From positions 1 through 60,597 of the forward strand of contig CALKZY010000023.1 in the NCBI GenBank assembly GCA_938002965.1: a stretch of DNA of 60,597 nt, read 5' to 3'. Below, one piece after another: positions 7,960 through 16,212 of the stretch. Each line of letters begins with the position of its first letter. The stretch's first letter is position 1. The stretch comes from an uncultured Acidimicrobiales bacterium. Lineage in GTDB: Bacteria > Actinomycetota > Acidimicrobiia > Acidimicrobiales > SZUA-35. The position numbers and the translations under genes are program-made. A model generated the notes under the pieces. That model worked only from the letters and a program-made list of their open reading frames with translations, searched no databases and was not told the DNA's origin.

Positions 7960-8805
7960 GTGTCGACTCCGAACCTTCCTACGGACTTGCTTGAACGGGT
8001 ACGGACTGAGGCGGACCCGATTAGACGGATCTCGCTTGCCGGAGAATTAATGCTCCGATTTCAACAAGCAGAGGTCGAACTTTCCCGTATTCGCCGTGAA
8101 GCGATGGAGCAAGCAGCCGAAGCCGGCACGTCATACGCCGAGATCGCCCGCCAGGTTGGGCTCACCAGAGGACGGGTCAGCCAAATCAGAACTTCCGGCC
8201 CTGTCATTGAGCGAGCGTTTTTTGGTGTCGGCCCCATAGAGCTGGGCGTACCGTTCAGGCACATCGACGATCGTGATCACCCGTTGGTCGCAGCCGAAGA
8301 CCTCGCAGCTCGGGACCAACTCACCGATGTCCTCAGCGGGCTTGCGTTCCACGTCGAACACTCCGGCATTCTCCCCGACTCACCTTGGCGGCCTTCAGGT
8401 GCCGACCTCATCGCCATTTGCGGTCCCAAATCCTCAACGATGATGCAAGAGCTGTACGAATCTGACCCGGCACTGGCCTGGGTCAAAGACTCCGAGCAAG
8501 ATCGCTGGCTCCTTCAAGACCGCCAGCTTGGAACTCGTTTCGAGTCGCCGATGGACGACGCACAACCGGAGTCAGTCGATATCGGGTATCTCGGCCGGCT
8601 GAAGTTTGACGACGACCGCTCGGCGATTGTCATCGCCGGTGTCCACGCCATCGGATCAGTCGGTGTCATTCACTACCTCCAAAATCACATCAAGCGGCTC
8701 TACGACGAAGTCGGCAGCAAGCAATTTTCGATGGTCATCCGAAGCCACCACGAAGGCGAAACGATCGTGACAAGCGAGCCAGCATGTCAACCGATTCTCC
8801 ACTGA
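7960..8805 (+). CDS. HTH regulator with uncharacterised C-terminal domain, paired with PP2C-like gene
   Basis: The protein is 281 aa with a GTG start. AAGGAGG lies 16 bases upstream, which is far, so the start may be wrong or translation unusual. Residues 24-68 form a helical segment ending in a sigma-region-4-like HTH (SYAEIARQVGLTRGRVSQIR). The C-terminal 160 residues have an alpha/beta look with DLIAICGPKSS, DIGYLGRLKFDDD and VIAGVHAIGSVGVIHYL. I believe similar proteins occur beside PP2C genes in other actinobacteria, but I cannot name a family. It overlaps the next gene by 22 bp. By position it could be the element's master repressor, with the C-terminal domain sensing a signal. Confidence 0.75.
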   Translation: MSTPNLPTDLLERVRTEADPIRRISLAGELMLRFQQAEVELSRIRREAMEQAAEAGTSYAEIARQVGLTRGRVSQIRTSGPVIERAFFGVGPIELGVPFRHIDDRDHPLVAAEDLAARDQLTDVLSGLAFHVEHSGILPDSPWRPSGADLIAICGPKSSTMMQELYESDPALAWVKDSEQDRWLLQDRQLGTRFESPMDDAQPESVDIGYLGRLKFDDDRSAIVIAGVHAIGSVGVIHYLQNHIKRLYDEVGSKQFSMVIRSHHEGETIVTSEPACQPILH

Positions 8806-9602
8806 CGTTTCGGGTAGCCCAACAAGCAGGCAGCCCAAACAAGCCATCAGAGGATCGAGTCTTCCTCACCCCGAACGCCTCAATCGTGCTCGACGGGGCC
8901 AGCCAGTGGACACCCCTCGAAAGATCCGGCGGCTGGATCGCTGACGAGTTAGGTGGTCGTCTTCAAACGCTAGTCTCCAACGACCCTTCGAGAAGTCTTC
9001 CGGGACTTCTCGACGACGCCGTCGACGATCTTTTATCGACGTTCGAGCTGAAGCCCGGCAAATCGCCGTCGACAACCGTGAATATCGTGCGGGCTGTAAA
9101 CGGCTATTTAGATGTGCTAGTCCTGTGCGATAGCCCGGTATTCGTCCTCGACCTTTCCGGCCAAGTGCATGAGATTCGAGATCAGCGTCTTGCGTCGGTC
9201 GGCCGCAAGCTCAAGCGGCCCCCAGGTCCGTTTGACCTAAACGACAAGGCATGGAAGCACTACATCCGCAGCTTCGAATCGCTACGAAACCAGCCGGGCG
9301 GGTTCTGGTGCGTTTCAGCCTCAAGACAAGTATCGCAGCATGCAGTTTCGAGACGGTTCACGATCTCCGAGATCGATAGCGTCCTTGCTGTAACTGACGG
9401 TGTCAGCGTAGGCGTCGACCGGTACGGCAAGCCAAGCTCGTGGGCCGAATCCTTCGCACTTGCTAGCAAGGACCCAGAACTTCTGATCAATACAGTTACG
9501 GCTGTGGAAGCTCGAGACTTACAACACACGAACTGGCCTCGGCAAAAGACCCACGACGACAAGTCTGTCTCATATGCGAAACTGAATCAGTCAGTGGGCT
9601 AG
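8784..9602 (+). CDS. PP2C-like serine/threonine phosphatase family protein
   Basis: The protein is 272 aa. PP2C landmarks in order are KPSEDRVFL (usual N-x-D), SIVLDGASQWTP (usual VxDGMGG), VLAVTDGVSVGV and a final THDDKSVSYAKL (usual DNxT). The metal-binding aspartates are therefore largely kept, though GMGG is replaced by GASQ. It has no membrane segment or sensor domain. It is translated from inside the HTH gene's 3' end, which implies that the two products act together. Targets could be the HTH protein or host phosphoproteins. Confidence 0.75.
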   Translation: MSTDSPLTFRVAQQAGSPNKPSEDRVFLTPNASIVLDGASQWTPLERSGGWIADELGGRLQTLVSNDPSRSLPGLLDDAVDDLLSTFELKPGKSPSTTVNIVRAVNGYLDVLVLCDSPVFVLDLSGQVHEIRDQRLASVGRKLKRPPGPFDLNDKAWKHYIRSFESLRNQPGGFWCVSASRQVSQHAVSRRFTISEIDSVLAVTDGVSVGVDRYGKPSSWAESFALASKDPELLINTVTAVEARDLQHTNWPRQKTHDDKSVSYAKLNQSVG

Positions 9603-9631
9603 AACCACAGTCAAGCACCTTCTTCGCTCCC

Positions 9632-9648
9632 AGGACTTGTGTCCTTTT
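9632..9648. terminator. Small hairpin between convergent genes
   Basis: AGGAC-ttgt-GTCCT is followed by TTTT on the plus strand, 30 bp after the PP2C stop. The stem is only five pairs, so it is weak, and it touches the end of gajB on the other strand. Confidence 0.3.
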
Positions 9649-11476
9649 AGTGATCTCTCGCCATAAGAAAGTCTAGGAATTGTGAAGGCTCGGCAACCCT
9701 CGGCCCATAGCGGGTCTTCCTCGACTGGGCTCGTGACAACAGCAGCACTCTGCTGGCTCGGGTGACAGCAACGTAAAAGGCGCGGAGCTCGGACTGGATC
9801 TCCTCGGGGCTTTGAGCTCTGAAATCCGGGAGCTGGCCCTCATTGAGACCGACAAGTGCAACCGCCCGATACTCGCGCCCCTGCGCCTTGTGAACTGTCA
9901 GAAGCCTGACGCCTGGTTCGAGGTCATCGCCTCGCTGCTGGCGAGAAATGAAGAGCCGGAAGTTGCCCCATGTACGTTCGACCGCTTCGGATCGCTGCTC
10001 AAAGGCGGACCAGGCGCTAGTCAGCAACGCAACGTCGGCTTCCCAATCCGCAAGTACTGCTTGGTCCACCTCATCGGTGATAGAGACTTCACCCAGACTT
10101 GCCACAAAGGCAGCCGGTTCCTCGATCCTAGTCGTCGGCGCAATAGCCACTAGGGTCCGGTCGCTATGGCTCTCAAGAGTGCTGGACAACCCAGCGATTG
10201 AGTTCAGCTCGGCCGAATCTACCTTTAAGAGGCGCTGAAGCTGCCACCAAGTCGATTGGTGGTCCACTGCGCTCCGTAGCGCTAGGAACTCGTAGGCAAC
10301 CTTGGCTGCTGTTGTTGCCAGCCAGTCTTCAGGGGAACTAGCGACAGCGACCGAGATCCCAGCGCCTCTTAGCGCGCCCTCGGTTGAGCGAAGAGCGGCT
10401 GCAGATCGTGCAAGTACGGCTATCTCCTCTGGGCGCACCGTGGCTGCCTCACCAGGCGCAAGGGCTGTCGGTGAGATCCCATCTTCAAGAAAGCTTTGAA
10501 CCCATCGGGCTATCGCACGACCCTCAGATTCCTCATCGCTCGTTGTGATCGCATCGACAGAGCCGGCAGCCGCATACGTCGTAACCGCATCCACTTGCGT
10601 CTGGCCTGGGCTCAGAGACATAGCCACGGTCTCTCCAAGTTCGACAATCGCTTGGGCCGACCGGAAGTTCTGGGTTAGCTCTATGCGTTCGGCTCCATAC
10701 TCTCGCTCGAAACGACTCATCAGACCAGGGTCGGCACCCGCGAACCCCACGATCGACTGCTTGTCGTCACCTACTAGCATCAGAGGGACTGTAGTGCCAT
10801 CACCAAACGGGTCGCCGACCAGCGCAACGAGCAGCGAGTACTGCGCAGGAGTTAGGTTCTGAGCCTCGTCGACGATGACATGACCATAGAGCTGGGCTAA
10901 CTGTCGTCGGGCTGACTTCAGACTTAGGAGTTCCTCGGCCCGAGTGAGCATCTCTGCATAGTCAACCGCTCCCGAGCTCGATAGCGCCGCCCCCCACTCG
11001 GCCTTATAAGGAGCATCCTTGAGCCTCGCACGCGCAACGTCCAACTGATCAAATACTCCACCAAAGTCACTGGGAATTTGGCTTCCCTCGCCTAGAAGCC
11101 ATTGCGCTAACAGTTCTGCCTTGTCTTCCTGACGGGTCAGGACCTCTGGCTCAACCGGTAGGCCAATCCGGGTCCCGTATTGCCTCAAGAGTGAATGAGC
11201 GAACCCGTGGATGGTATTAGCATCGACTCGACTCTGCAGGCCGCCGAGCCTTCGCCGCATCCGTTCAGAAATCTCGTCGGCGGCCTTGAGCGTGTAAGAC
11301 AAGGCGAGAACCTTGAACGATTCATCAAGGGAATCTGTCAGAATTCTCTCGACACGGCGGGCGACAACCTCGGTCTTTCCGCTCCCAGCACTAGCAGCGA
11401 CGACCAAAGCTGATGCCCTGCTCTCTACCGCTGACTTCTGCTCGGCACTTAGTTGCTGGGGGGTCGGGTCGCTCAT
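9647..11476 (-). CDS. gajB: Gabija protein GajB, UvrD/Rep-type helicase-like ATPase
   Basis: The protein is 609 aa. Superfamily 1 helicase motifs appear in order: Walker A VAASAGSGKTEV (about 28-39), motif II VIVDEAQNL, motif III MLVGDDKQSIVGFAGA, motif IV TQNFRSAQAIVEL, motif V LLTVHKAQGREYRAVALVGL and motif VI FYVAVTRASRVLLL. In Gabija systems GajB senses nucleotide depletion or DNA ends and activates GajA. The gene starts one base after the gajA stop, so it is coupled to it, and the UvrD-plus-OLD pair is diagnostic of Gabija. It is intact and of normal length. Confidence 0.92.
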   Translation of the reverse strand: MSDPTPQQLSAEQKSAVESRASALVVAASAGSGKTEVVARRVERILTDSLDESFKVLALSYTLKAADEISERMRRRLGGLQSRVDANTIHGFAHSLLRQYGTRIGLPVEPEVLTRQEDKAELLAQWLLGEGSQIPSDFGGVFDQLDVARARLKDAPYKAEWGAALSSSGAVDYAEMLTRAEELLSLKSARRQLAQLYGHVIVDEAQNLTPAQYSLLVALVGDPFGDGTTVPLMLVGDDKQSIVGFAGADPGLMSRFEREYGAERIELTQNFRSAQAIVELGETVAMSLSPGQTQVDAVTTYAAAGSVDAITTSDEESEGRAIARWVQSFLEDGISPTALAPGEAATVRPEEIAVLARSAAALRSTEGALRGAGISVAVASSPEDWLATTAAKVAYEFLALRSAVDHQSTWWQLQRLLKVDSAELNSIAGLSSTLESHSDRTLVAIAPTTRIEEPAAFVASLGEVSITDEVDQAVLADWEADVALLTSAWSAFEQRSEAVERTWGNFRLFISRQQRGDDLEPGVRLLTVHKAQGREYRAVALVGLNEGQLPDFRAQSPEEIQSELRAFYVAVTRASRVLLLSRAQSRKTRYGPRVAEPSQFLDFLMARDH

Positions 11477-11477
11477 C

Positions 11478-13259
11478 TCATGTACCTACAAGTTCATTTC
11501 GAAGGCGACCAACTAGGTCGCCTAGACAAGCAGGCCACTTGGTCGAATCTGGATATCTTTCGACAAGTTGCCGGGCGACCGCACCCCCGACAGATCCCTT
11601 TGCACTCTTAAGCAACTTTAGTGTCGGTGATGTCGGTTCCGCATCCGGGCGTACTTGCATGCAAGCGTCACGACAGAGTTCCTCGTCGAACGCAACCATC
11701 ATTTTCTCGATTGCCGAACCATCAGCGCTACTAGCGGCGCTGGCTGCCGATATCCAAACGACGTGGTTACCGTCGCCTTTCGCGTGATCATTAATCAACT
11801 TCGTTGCATCTTCACGCCCCGGCCCGTCACTATCGCTAAAGAGGAACCATGGGATGTCCACGAGATCGGCGAACTTGATTGCCGCGTGCGCCAAGTCGCT
11901 CTTGAGGCTTCCCGGGTCGATGACGCATATTCCGTGTGAGTTCGCCCCGAGGGCGTGCGACAAGACGACCGGCAAGAATGATCGCTCCGTAGCGCCGTCC
12001 CCCATGACAAGTGCGCTGGCAAAGAGCATCTCTCCGAATGGGCGTTCGATCAGCCTCTTGAGCTTCTCCATCTCTGACGCATGGGTGTTCTCCCTCAACG
12101 CTCGATGCACGGAGCGATCATTCGTACCTACCGGGCCAAGGTCGACAACGACCGTCGAACCTTTCTGTTGGCGAAGCAATCTAATCGATCTTGGTTGAAC
12201 CGAAGTCACCAAATGAGAGGAGTGAGTAGTAGTGATCACTTGACCGGGAAGCGATTCCAAGATGTTTCCTAACTCAAACTCGGCTTGAGGATGAAGGTGA
12301 ACTTCGGGCTCTTCGACGAGTGTCACAGGATGAGGCCGGGTCTTTGGCCCGTCTCGGCCGAGTCGGCGACGATAATTGACACCTTGGATCTGGAGTGAAG
12401 CAAGACTACGGGCGCCTGCACCATGCAAACGAAGAGGCAAAGCCCCATTCCCAGAGTCCATGTCGACCGCAACAGAATGACCAAGTTCTTCGAGACGGAT
12501 AGGCAGCGGATTCAGAGCCGGCTTCCCGAGACCTCCTACATGGCCATCGAGTTCACCCAGAGCGTCCTTTATCGCCCCGAGAGATGCGCTTCCATCAACT
12601 ATCCGTTGTCCAAGGGTCTTCAGCTCAGCCTCTAACTCTTGACGTGTCTTCTCGCCAACTTCAAGATCGTTGAGCACACGTCGAATCGCTGACCCCCTTC
12701 GAGTGAGATCCTCGACTACATCACGGCGAGTCTCAACTAGATCCACAGCGAACAGCTGCCGTTGGTCGCGGCTCAGCGGGGCAGGGTTGGGCCGCAAGAC
12801 CCATTCTTCTTTAGGAGCATCGAATGTGAGGATACCCGTATCCGACCTGGCACCGAGGCCCTCAGCTGAACGCCGGATCGTCGTGCGCCATGCGAATCGC
12901 TCCCTGAGAGGCTCTTCGCGAGTTACCTGAATATCCCTGCCAATCCTTGGCACTATGGATGGGTCGAACTGTTCGTCACCCTGGTTATCGCTTGGTGGTA
13001 TTGGAGCGACGAACAGGTCGATTTGTGCTGGCTTCGAACCACCAACGGTCATGTCATCCATTTCTGCAGGCAAACCCAGTCCAACACCAATTGCGCGTAA
13101 GACACGAGACTTGCCCGCGTTATTACGCCCAACAAAGATGGTGAGGCCTGGCTCGAACTCGAGATCACAAGAGTCGATTCCTCGGAAGTCCCTAATGCGG
13201 CAGCGCTCAATATAGAGAGGGGCGAATACATCGACTACTTCAGACGCGGACACTCTCAC
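11478..13259 (-). CDS. gajA: Gabija protein GajA, OLD-family ATPase with TOPRIM nuclease domain
   Basis: The protein is 593 aa. The ABC-type ATPase half has Walker A GRNNAGKS (44-51), signature-like GAGARSLASLQI, Walker B TLVEEPEVHLHP and the switch TTTHSSHL. The C-terminal TOPRIM half has ALVMGDGATERSFLP and FLFSDSDGPGRED. GajA is a sequence-specific DNA-nicking enzyme held off by high nucleotide levels. Followed directly by a UvrD helicase, this is a class 2 OLD nuclease, i.e. Gabija. The first TOPRIM acid is aspartate (GDGATE) where most relatives have glutamate. The start is a GTG. The promoter must lie in 13260-13460. Confidence 0.92.
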   Translation of the reverse strand: MRVSASEVVDVFAPLYIERCRIRDFRGIDSCDLEFEPGLTIFVGRNNAGKSRVLRAIGVGLGLPAEMDDMTVGGSKPAQIDLFVAPIPPSDNQGDEQFDPSIVPRIGRDIQVTREEPLRERFAWRTTIRRSAEGLGARSDTGILTFDAPKEEWVLRPNPAPLSRDQRQLFAVDLVETRRDVVEDLTRRGSAIRRVLNDLEVGEKTRQELEAELKTLGQRIVDGSASLGAIKDALGELDGHVGGLGKPALNPLPIRLEELGHSVAVDMDSGNGALPLRLHGAGARSLASLQIQGVNYRRRLGRDGPKTRPHPVTLVEEPEVHLHPQAEFELGNILESLPGQVITTTHSSHLVTSVQPRSIRLLRQQKGSTVVVDLGPVGTNDRSVHRALRENTHASEMEKLKRLIERPFGEMLFASALVMGDGATERSFLPVVLSHALGANSHGICVIDPGSLKSDLAHAAIKFADLVDIPWFLFSDSDGPGREDATKLINDHAKGDGNHVVWISAASAASSADGSAIEKMMVAFDEELCRDACMQVRPDAEPTSPTLKLLKSAKGSVGGAVARQLVERYPDSTKWPACLGDLVGRLRNELVGT

Positions 13260-13388
13260 AAACTACCTGCACTTGAAGGTGCCGATACGGACAGCCAGAT
13301 ACGCCCGGCTGCCCCACAGCAACAAAACTGAACCATGCAACCCAGGAATCCGCCCAGGAAACTCGCGCTAACTCGTCAGATTCCGGCC

Positions 13389-13451
13389 GATTCGCTGGAC
13401 TCACTGGACCCGAAACCGCACTGTTCCAGCCAATCTCAGATTCGCTAGACT
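13389..13451. repeat. Direct repeat GATTCGCTRGACT near attR, possible integrase arm sites
   Basis: GATTCGCTGGACT (13389-13401) and GATTCGCTAGACT (13439-13451) are 50 bp apart, just inside the right attachment core. Tyrosine integrases bind short direct repeats flanking the core, and this pair fits that arrangement. It could equally belong to the Gabija promoter. The rest of 13260-13460 shows no gene. Confidence 0.3.
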
Positions 13452-13462
13452 GGCCCCAGCTG

Positions 13463-13509
13463 TCTTGTAAAGCGTAGGTCAGGAGTTCGAACCTCCTTCC
13501 GGGCTCAGC
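13463..13509. repeat. attR: right copy of the 47-bp integration repeat (tRNA-Thr 3' fragment)
   Basis: This copy is identical to 95-141. It is only the 3' 60 percent of the tRNA (anticodon loop onward) with unrelated sequence upstream, so it is not a functional tRNA gene. It marks the right end of the element. Confidence 0.93.
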
Positions 13510-13530
13510 TAGATTCAGCAGGTTTCGCCC

Positions 13531-13575
13531 ACCCGCACCCGCACCCGCACCCGCACCCGCACCCGCACCCGCACC
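13531..13575. repeat. Hexanucleotide tandem repeat (ACCCGC), about 7.5 copies
   Basis: ACCCGC repeats without interruption just outside attR. The equivalent DNA beside attL (about 160-185) lacks the run although flanking bases are alike, so it looks like a local slippage expansion. Confidence 0.9.
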
Positions 13576-13941
13576 GAAAACCAGGAAAAACCAGAATCTT
13601 CTACCAGCTCAGCCCCACGACAAGCAGCTAGGAGGCTGCTGAGCAATTGGCATTGTGGCCCGGCATCGCCGGAGATCGGGACGGAGTCCTGGCCCGATAG
13701 TTGGTGCGAGGGTCCAGGGTTGGCCGTGCTTGGGGCGGGTGGCGGCTGCGGACGGTAAGGGCTAACTGGTGCCGTTGTGTTCTAGGCCGAAGTCCGACAG
13801 CGGCTGCCCGTAAGCCGAGGGAGCCGCCGGTGGCGCACTACATTACCACGGTCAAGTTCCCGGAACAGCTCTTGCGCCCGGCTCGGGCTACGCGACAAGG
13901 TCGGTGCCTCCTCAGGAGAGACACCGACCCGGCGCCGATCG
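13576..13941. other. Gene-poor stretch after the element
   Basis: I see no convincing gene in about 365 bp. Short open frames exist on both strands but lack family resemblance and good start signals. Presumably this is the original chromosomal DNA downstream of tRNA-Thr. Confidence 0.5.
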
Positions 13942-14304
13942 CTAGAGACAAGGTGGTGGATTGGAGTCGGGCCTATAGGTATGAACAACCTCAGTGCCCG
14001 GGACAGACGCGAGCAACGTTTCCCCGTCTACGAGTTCAAGCTCCAGACGGACAACATCGTCGGCTACCGGCCACGCCGGCTCGACCAAGTTTCCGGCCTC
14101 GTCTTCCTCCAGCTCATCGGTTGACCACGAAGAACCGTTGATGTTGATCTCCAAGGTTTCGAAACCACAGTGAGTAGCGACCGTGACCTCCACAGCCTCG
14201 CCAACGTCCATCGAAATACTGTCAGCCGGTCCATTGTCCAGCCCGCAGCCGAAGATAACGACTGAAGCAAGCATGACCGCGAGGACACTACGGCTGAGCT
14301 TCAT
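13942..14304 (-). CDS. Small putative lipoprotein
   Basis: The protein is 120 aa from the ATG of MKLSRSVLAV; an in-frame ATG at 14319 is also possible. The N-terminus is a signal sequence with lipobox-like VIFGC, so it is probably lipid-anchored outside the membrane. The mature part is acidic with a beta pattern (SMDVGEAVEVTVATHCGFET, LELELVDGETLLASV). It ends in a Pro/Cys tail (NPPPCL). No family is recognised. It overlaps the preceding gene by 17 bp, so both are one operon. Confidence 0.65.
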   Translation of the reverse strand: MKLSRSVLAVMLASVVIFGCGLDNGPADSISMDVGEAVEVTVATHCGFETLEININGSSWSTDELEEDEAGNLVEPAWPVADDVVRLELELVDGETLLASVPGTEVVHTYRPDSNPPPCL

Positions 14305-15037
14305 CAGCAAGATTGTCATTGGCTCCGACACTACCCCAGGCTGATCGGCCGATCGCAGGCCCGGATTTGATTTCAGCAATTGCCCGGGCCCTTCCAACTG
14401 CATCGAGATTTCGATCAACTTTCCGAGATAACGGATCGGGCTTCGCCGAGGCCAAATCCCGCCTAATGTCAGCGGTGCTGTTCCCAATAGAGGCCTTTGC
14501 CGCTCCGCCTGATGGCGCAAATTTGGTGTGAACCTGATCATTTTCAAGTGGAATAACAGAGGATGAGTTGAGCAGACCCCAGCCATTCGAAGTCTCGAAC
14601 AAAGGTATCACGTACCTAGCTCCGACGGCCAAGCGCAGACCCTCGGAGGGCCAGACCTCGCGTTCTTCTTCACCCTTGACAATCCAACCATTGGTGATGA
14701 AAGACAGCTCGCTTGGGGGTTCCTCCTGTCGGCTCCACAGACTCTCTTGAATCTCGATCGTGACCATCCTGCCAACATGGCTGACCTCCGGTCCGGACTC
14801 CGGCTCCATACGCGCTTCTTCGACGACTTCCACTATGGCAACATGATCAGCATACGTGACCCAGTCGTCGAAGTCGGCACCTGAAAATATCTCAGCATCA
14901 GCCGCAACGACTACACCGTTGTCGACTAGATGCCCATTGATCCCAAGGTGCGAAACCAAGCTATACGTGAAGAAAGTTGCCGATCCGAAAGCCAGAATAA
15001 GAAAACGGCTACGAACATTTCGAGTCACAAATATCAT
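14288..15037 (-). CDS. Hypothetical membrane-anchored or exported protein
   Basis: The protein is 249 aa from the ATG of MIFVTRNVRS, preceded by GGGGGATGAT on the coding strand; an upstream in-frame start at 15109 is less likely. An N-terminal hydrophobic segment (FLILAFGSATFFTYSLV) acts as a signal or anchor. The rest is a soluble domain (DWVTYADHVAIVEVVEEARM, GRMVTIEIQESLW, GARYVIPLFET). I do not recognise it. The downstream lipoprotein overlaps it, so they may form a surface pair. Confidence 0.6.
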   Translation of the reverse strand: MIFVTRNVRSRFLILAFGSATFFTYSLVSHLGINGHLVDNGVVVAADAEIFSGADFDDWVTYADHVAIVEVVEEARMEPESGPEVSHVGRMVTIEIQESLWSRQEEPPSELSFITNGWIVKGEEEREVWPSEGLRLAVGARYVIPLFETSNGWGLLNSSSVIPLENDQVHTKFAPSGGAAKASIGNSTADIRRDLASAKPDPLSRKVDRNLDAVGRARAIAEIKSGPAIGRSAWGSVGANDNLADEAQP

Positions 15038-15170
15038 CGAATCATCCCCCCTAGTAGATGCCGTTGATCTGATTACTTGCCCGGTCAACTCCAGCAACGC
15101 AGACCTCAAGGTCGGACAAGAACCGCGTCAACCAAAAGGTAGAGCTTGGCGGCTTGCAGCAGGACTTATC

Positions 15171-16031
15171 CTATTCGCACGCCACACCGTCGCCGTCGCG
15201 ATCCAGGTCATAGACGTCTGGGCCTATCACGCTAATGGGACCGGTTACATAGGCGGGACCGTCACCACTTCCGCCGGCACAATCAACGTCGCTTGCTCGG
15301 GGTACACATCCGGTGTAGCTGGGATGGCAGTCGCTCTGCGTTGTCGGGGGCACAGTGGTTACCGTCGTTGTAGTGGTCGTCGGCGCTGCTGTGGCCGGAG
15401 CAGCAGTCGTTGTTGACACCACCGTCGTCGGAGCAGCAGTCGTCGGGGCGGCCGTCGTTGTTGACACCACAGTCGTCGGGGCGGCCGTCGTTGTTGACTC
15501 CACCGTCGTTGGAGCAACTGTGGTCGGAGCAGGCGCTGTCGTAGTCGTTGGCTCCACAGTCGTCGGGGCGGCGGTCGTTGTCGACTCAACCATCGCCGCT
15601 AGAACGCTGAGAGTCGAAGCGGTGGACGGTGCGAGAACCGAGGTTGAACTGATGTCGGAGGTAATTGACGTGGGGACATCTGCCAGGGCGACGACCTCGA
15701 TTTCCGAACCGTCGTCGGTGCCACTGAGGGCGTTGGCCACCAGAACCAGAGCGAACGCACCGGCAGGAATCGTGTAGCGCTTCTTCTTCCACCACGGCCT
15801 CGGGGTTGGGTCGTAGTAACGATCAATCAACGACTGGCCGACACCCGGCGAAGAAGACATGCCGGAGGTGTTCACCAGCGACCGACCGACAACTGGACCG
15901 GAAGGACCCGGAGGTGGCGGGAGGGGCGAGGATTGGACCTGCTCCGTCCACTGCCGTCCATCCCACCAACGAGATCCGTTCGGGTCAGCCGGGTCGGGAT
16001 ACCAACCAGGAGTTGGCAGTTGGCTTGTCAT
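15171..16031 (-). CDS. DUF2510 protein with Thr-rich stalk and Excalibur calcium-binding domain
   Basis: The protein is 286 aa. The N-terminal DUF2510 motif (PGWYPDPADPNGSRWWDGRQWTEQV, residues about 8-32, here in part) faces the cytoplasm. A transmembrane helix follows at about 84-105 (TIPAGAFALVLVANAL). A stalk of about 80 residues is made of repeated AAPTTV and ESTTTA units. The C-terminus is an Excalibur domain with the DxDxDGxxCE signature (DLDRDGDGVACE), a calcium-binding fold found in secreted proteins. The stalk DNA is highly repetitive (about 15355-15590) and may vary in length. Confidence 0.85.
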   Translation of the reverse strand: MTSQLPTPGWYPDPADPNGSRWWDGRQWTEQVQSSPLPPPPGPSGPVVGRSLVNTSGMSSSPGVGQSLIDRYYDPTPRPWWKKKRYTIPAGAFALVLVANALSGTDDGSEIEVVALADVPTSITSDISSTSVLAPSTASTLSVLAAMVESTTTAAPTTVEPTTTTAPAPTTVAPTTVESTTTAAPTTVVSTTTAAPTTAAPTTVVSTTTAAPATAAPTTTTTTVTTVPPTTQSDCHPSYTGCVPRASDVDCAGGSGDGPAYVTGPISVIGPDVYDLDRDGDGVACE

Positions 16032-16212
16032 ATCGCCCTCGATTCATGCGAGTTGGAGCCTTCCGCCGAATGGCTACGGTCTTGTCGGTCAGAAAGTTAC
16101 GCTAACGCCACTTCCTGGTTGGCAGCGCTGTCCCAGGAATCTGCCCAGGGCGGCTAAGCCGGGGACTCGCACTGCCAGCAGAACGTTGACCTCACCGGTT
16201 AGCGTGATCAGA

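Larger units (their letters stand above)
95..13509. mobile_element. Integrative and conjugative element (AICE, pSAM2 type) in tRNA-Thr, carrying Gabija
   Basis: About 13.4 kb lies between two copies of the 3' part of tRNA-Thr. It holds the hallmark AICE set: tyrosine integrase, small HTH excisionase, HUH-type replication initiator, FtsK/TraB-like translocase and a DUF2637/Spd-like membrane protein. There is no relaxase or type IV secretion gene, which is the norm for AICEs because they move double-stranded DNA through a TraB motor. Most backbone genes run leftward with overlapping stop and start codons. The distal third carries a rightward HTH/PP2C pair and a leftward Gabija operon. Every backbone gene is open, so the element may still be mobile. 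Boundaries are set by the direct repeat, not by experiment. Confidence 0.9.

Noticed and set aside
13463..13509. Second tRNA-Thr gene
   Set aside because: Only the anticodon loop to 3' end is present. The acceptor 5' strand and D arm are missing, so it is the attR copy of the integration repeat.
13531..13575. Possible CRISPR or telomere-like array
   Set aside because: It is a simple six-base tandem repeat without spacers and too short for a functional array.
13701..14141. 146-aa plus-strand gene after attR
   Set aside because: Arg/Pro/Trp-rich with no family. It overlaps a better-supported lipoprotein gene on the other strand.
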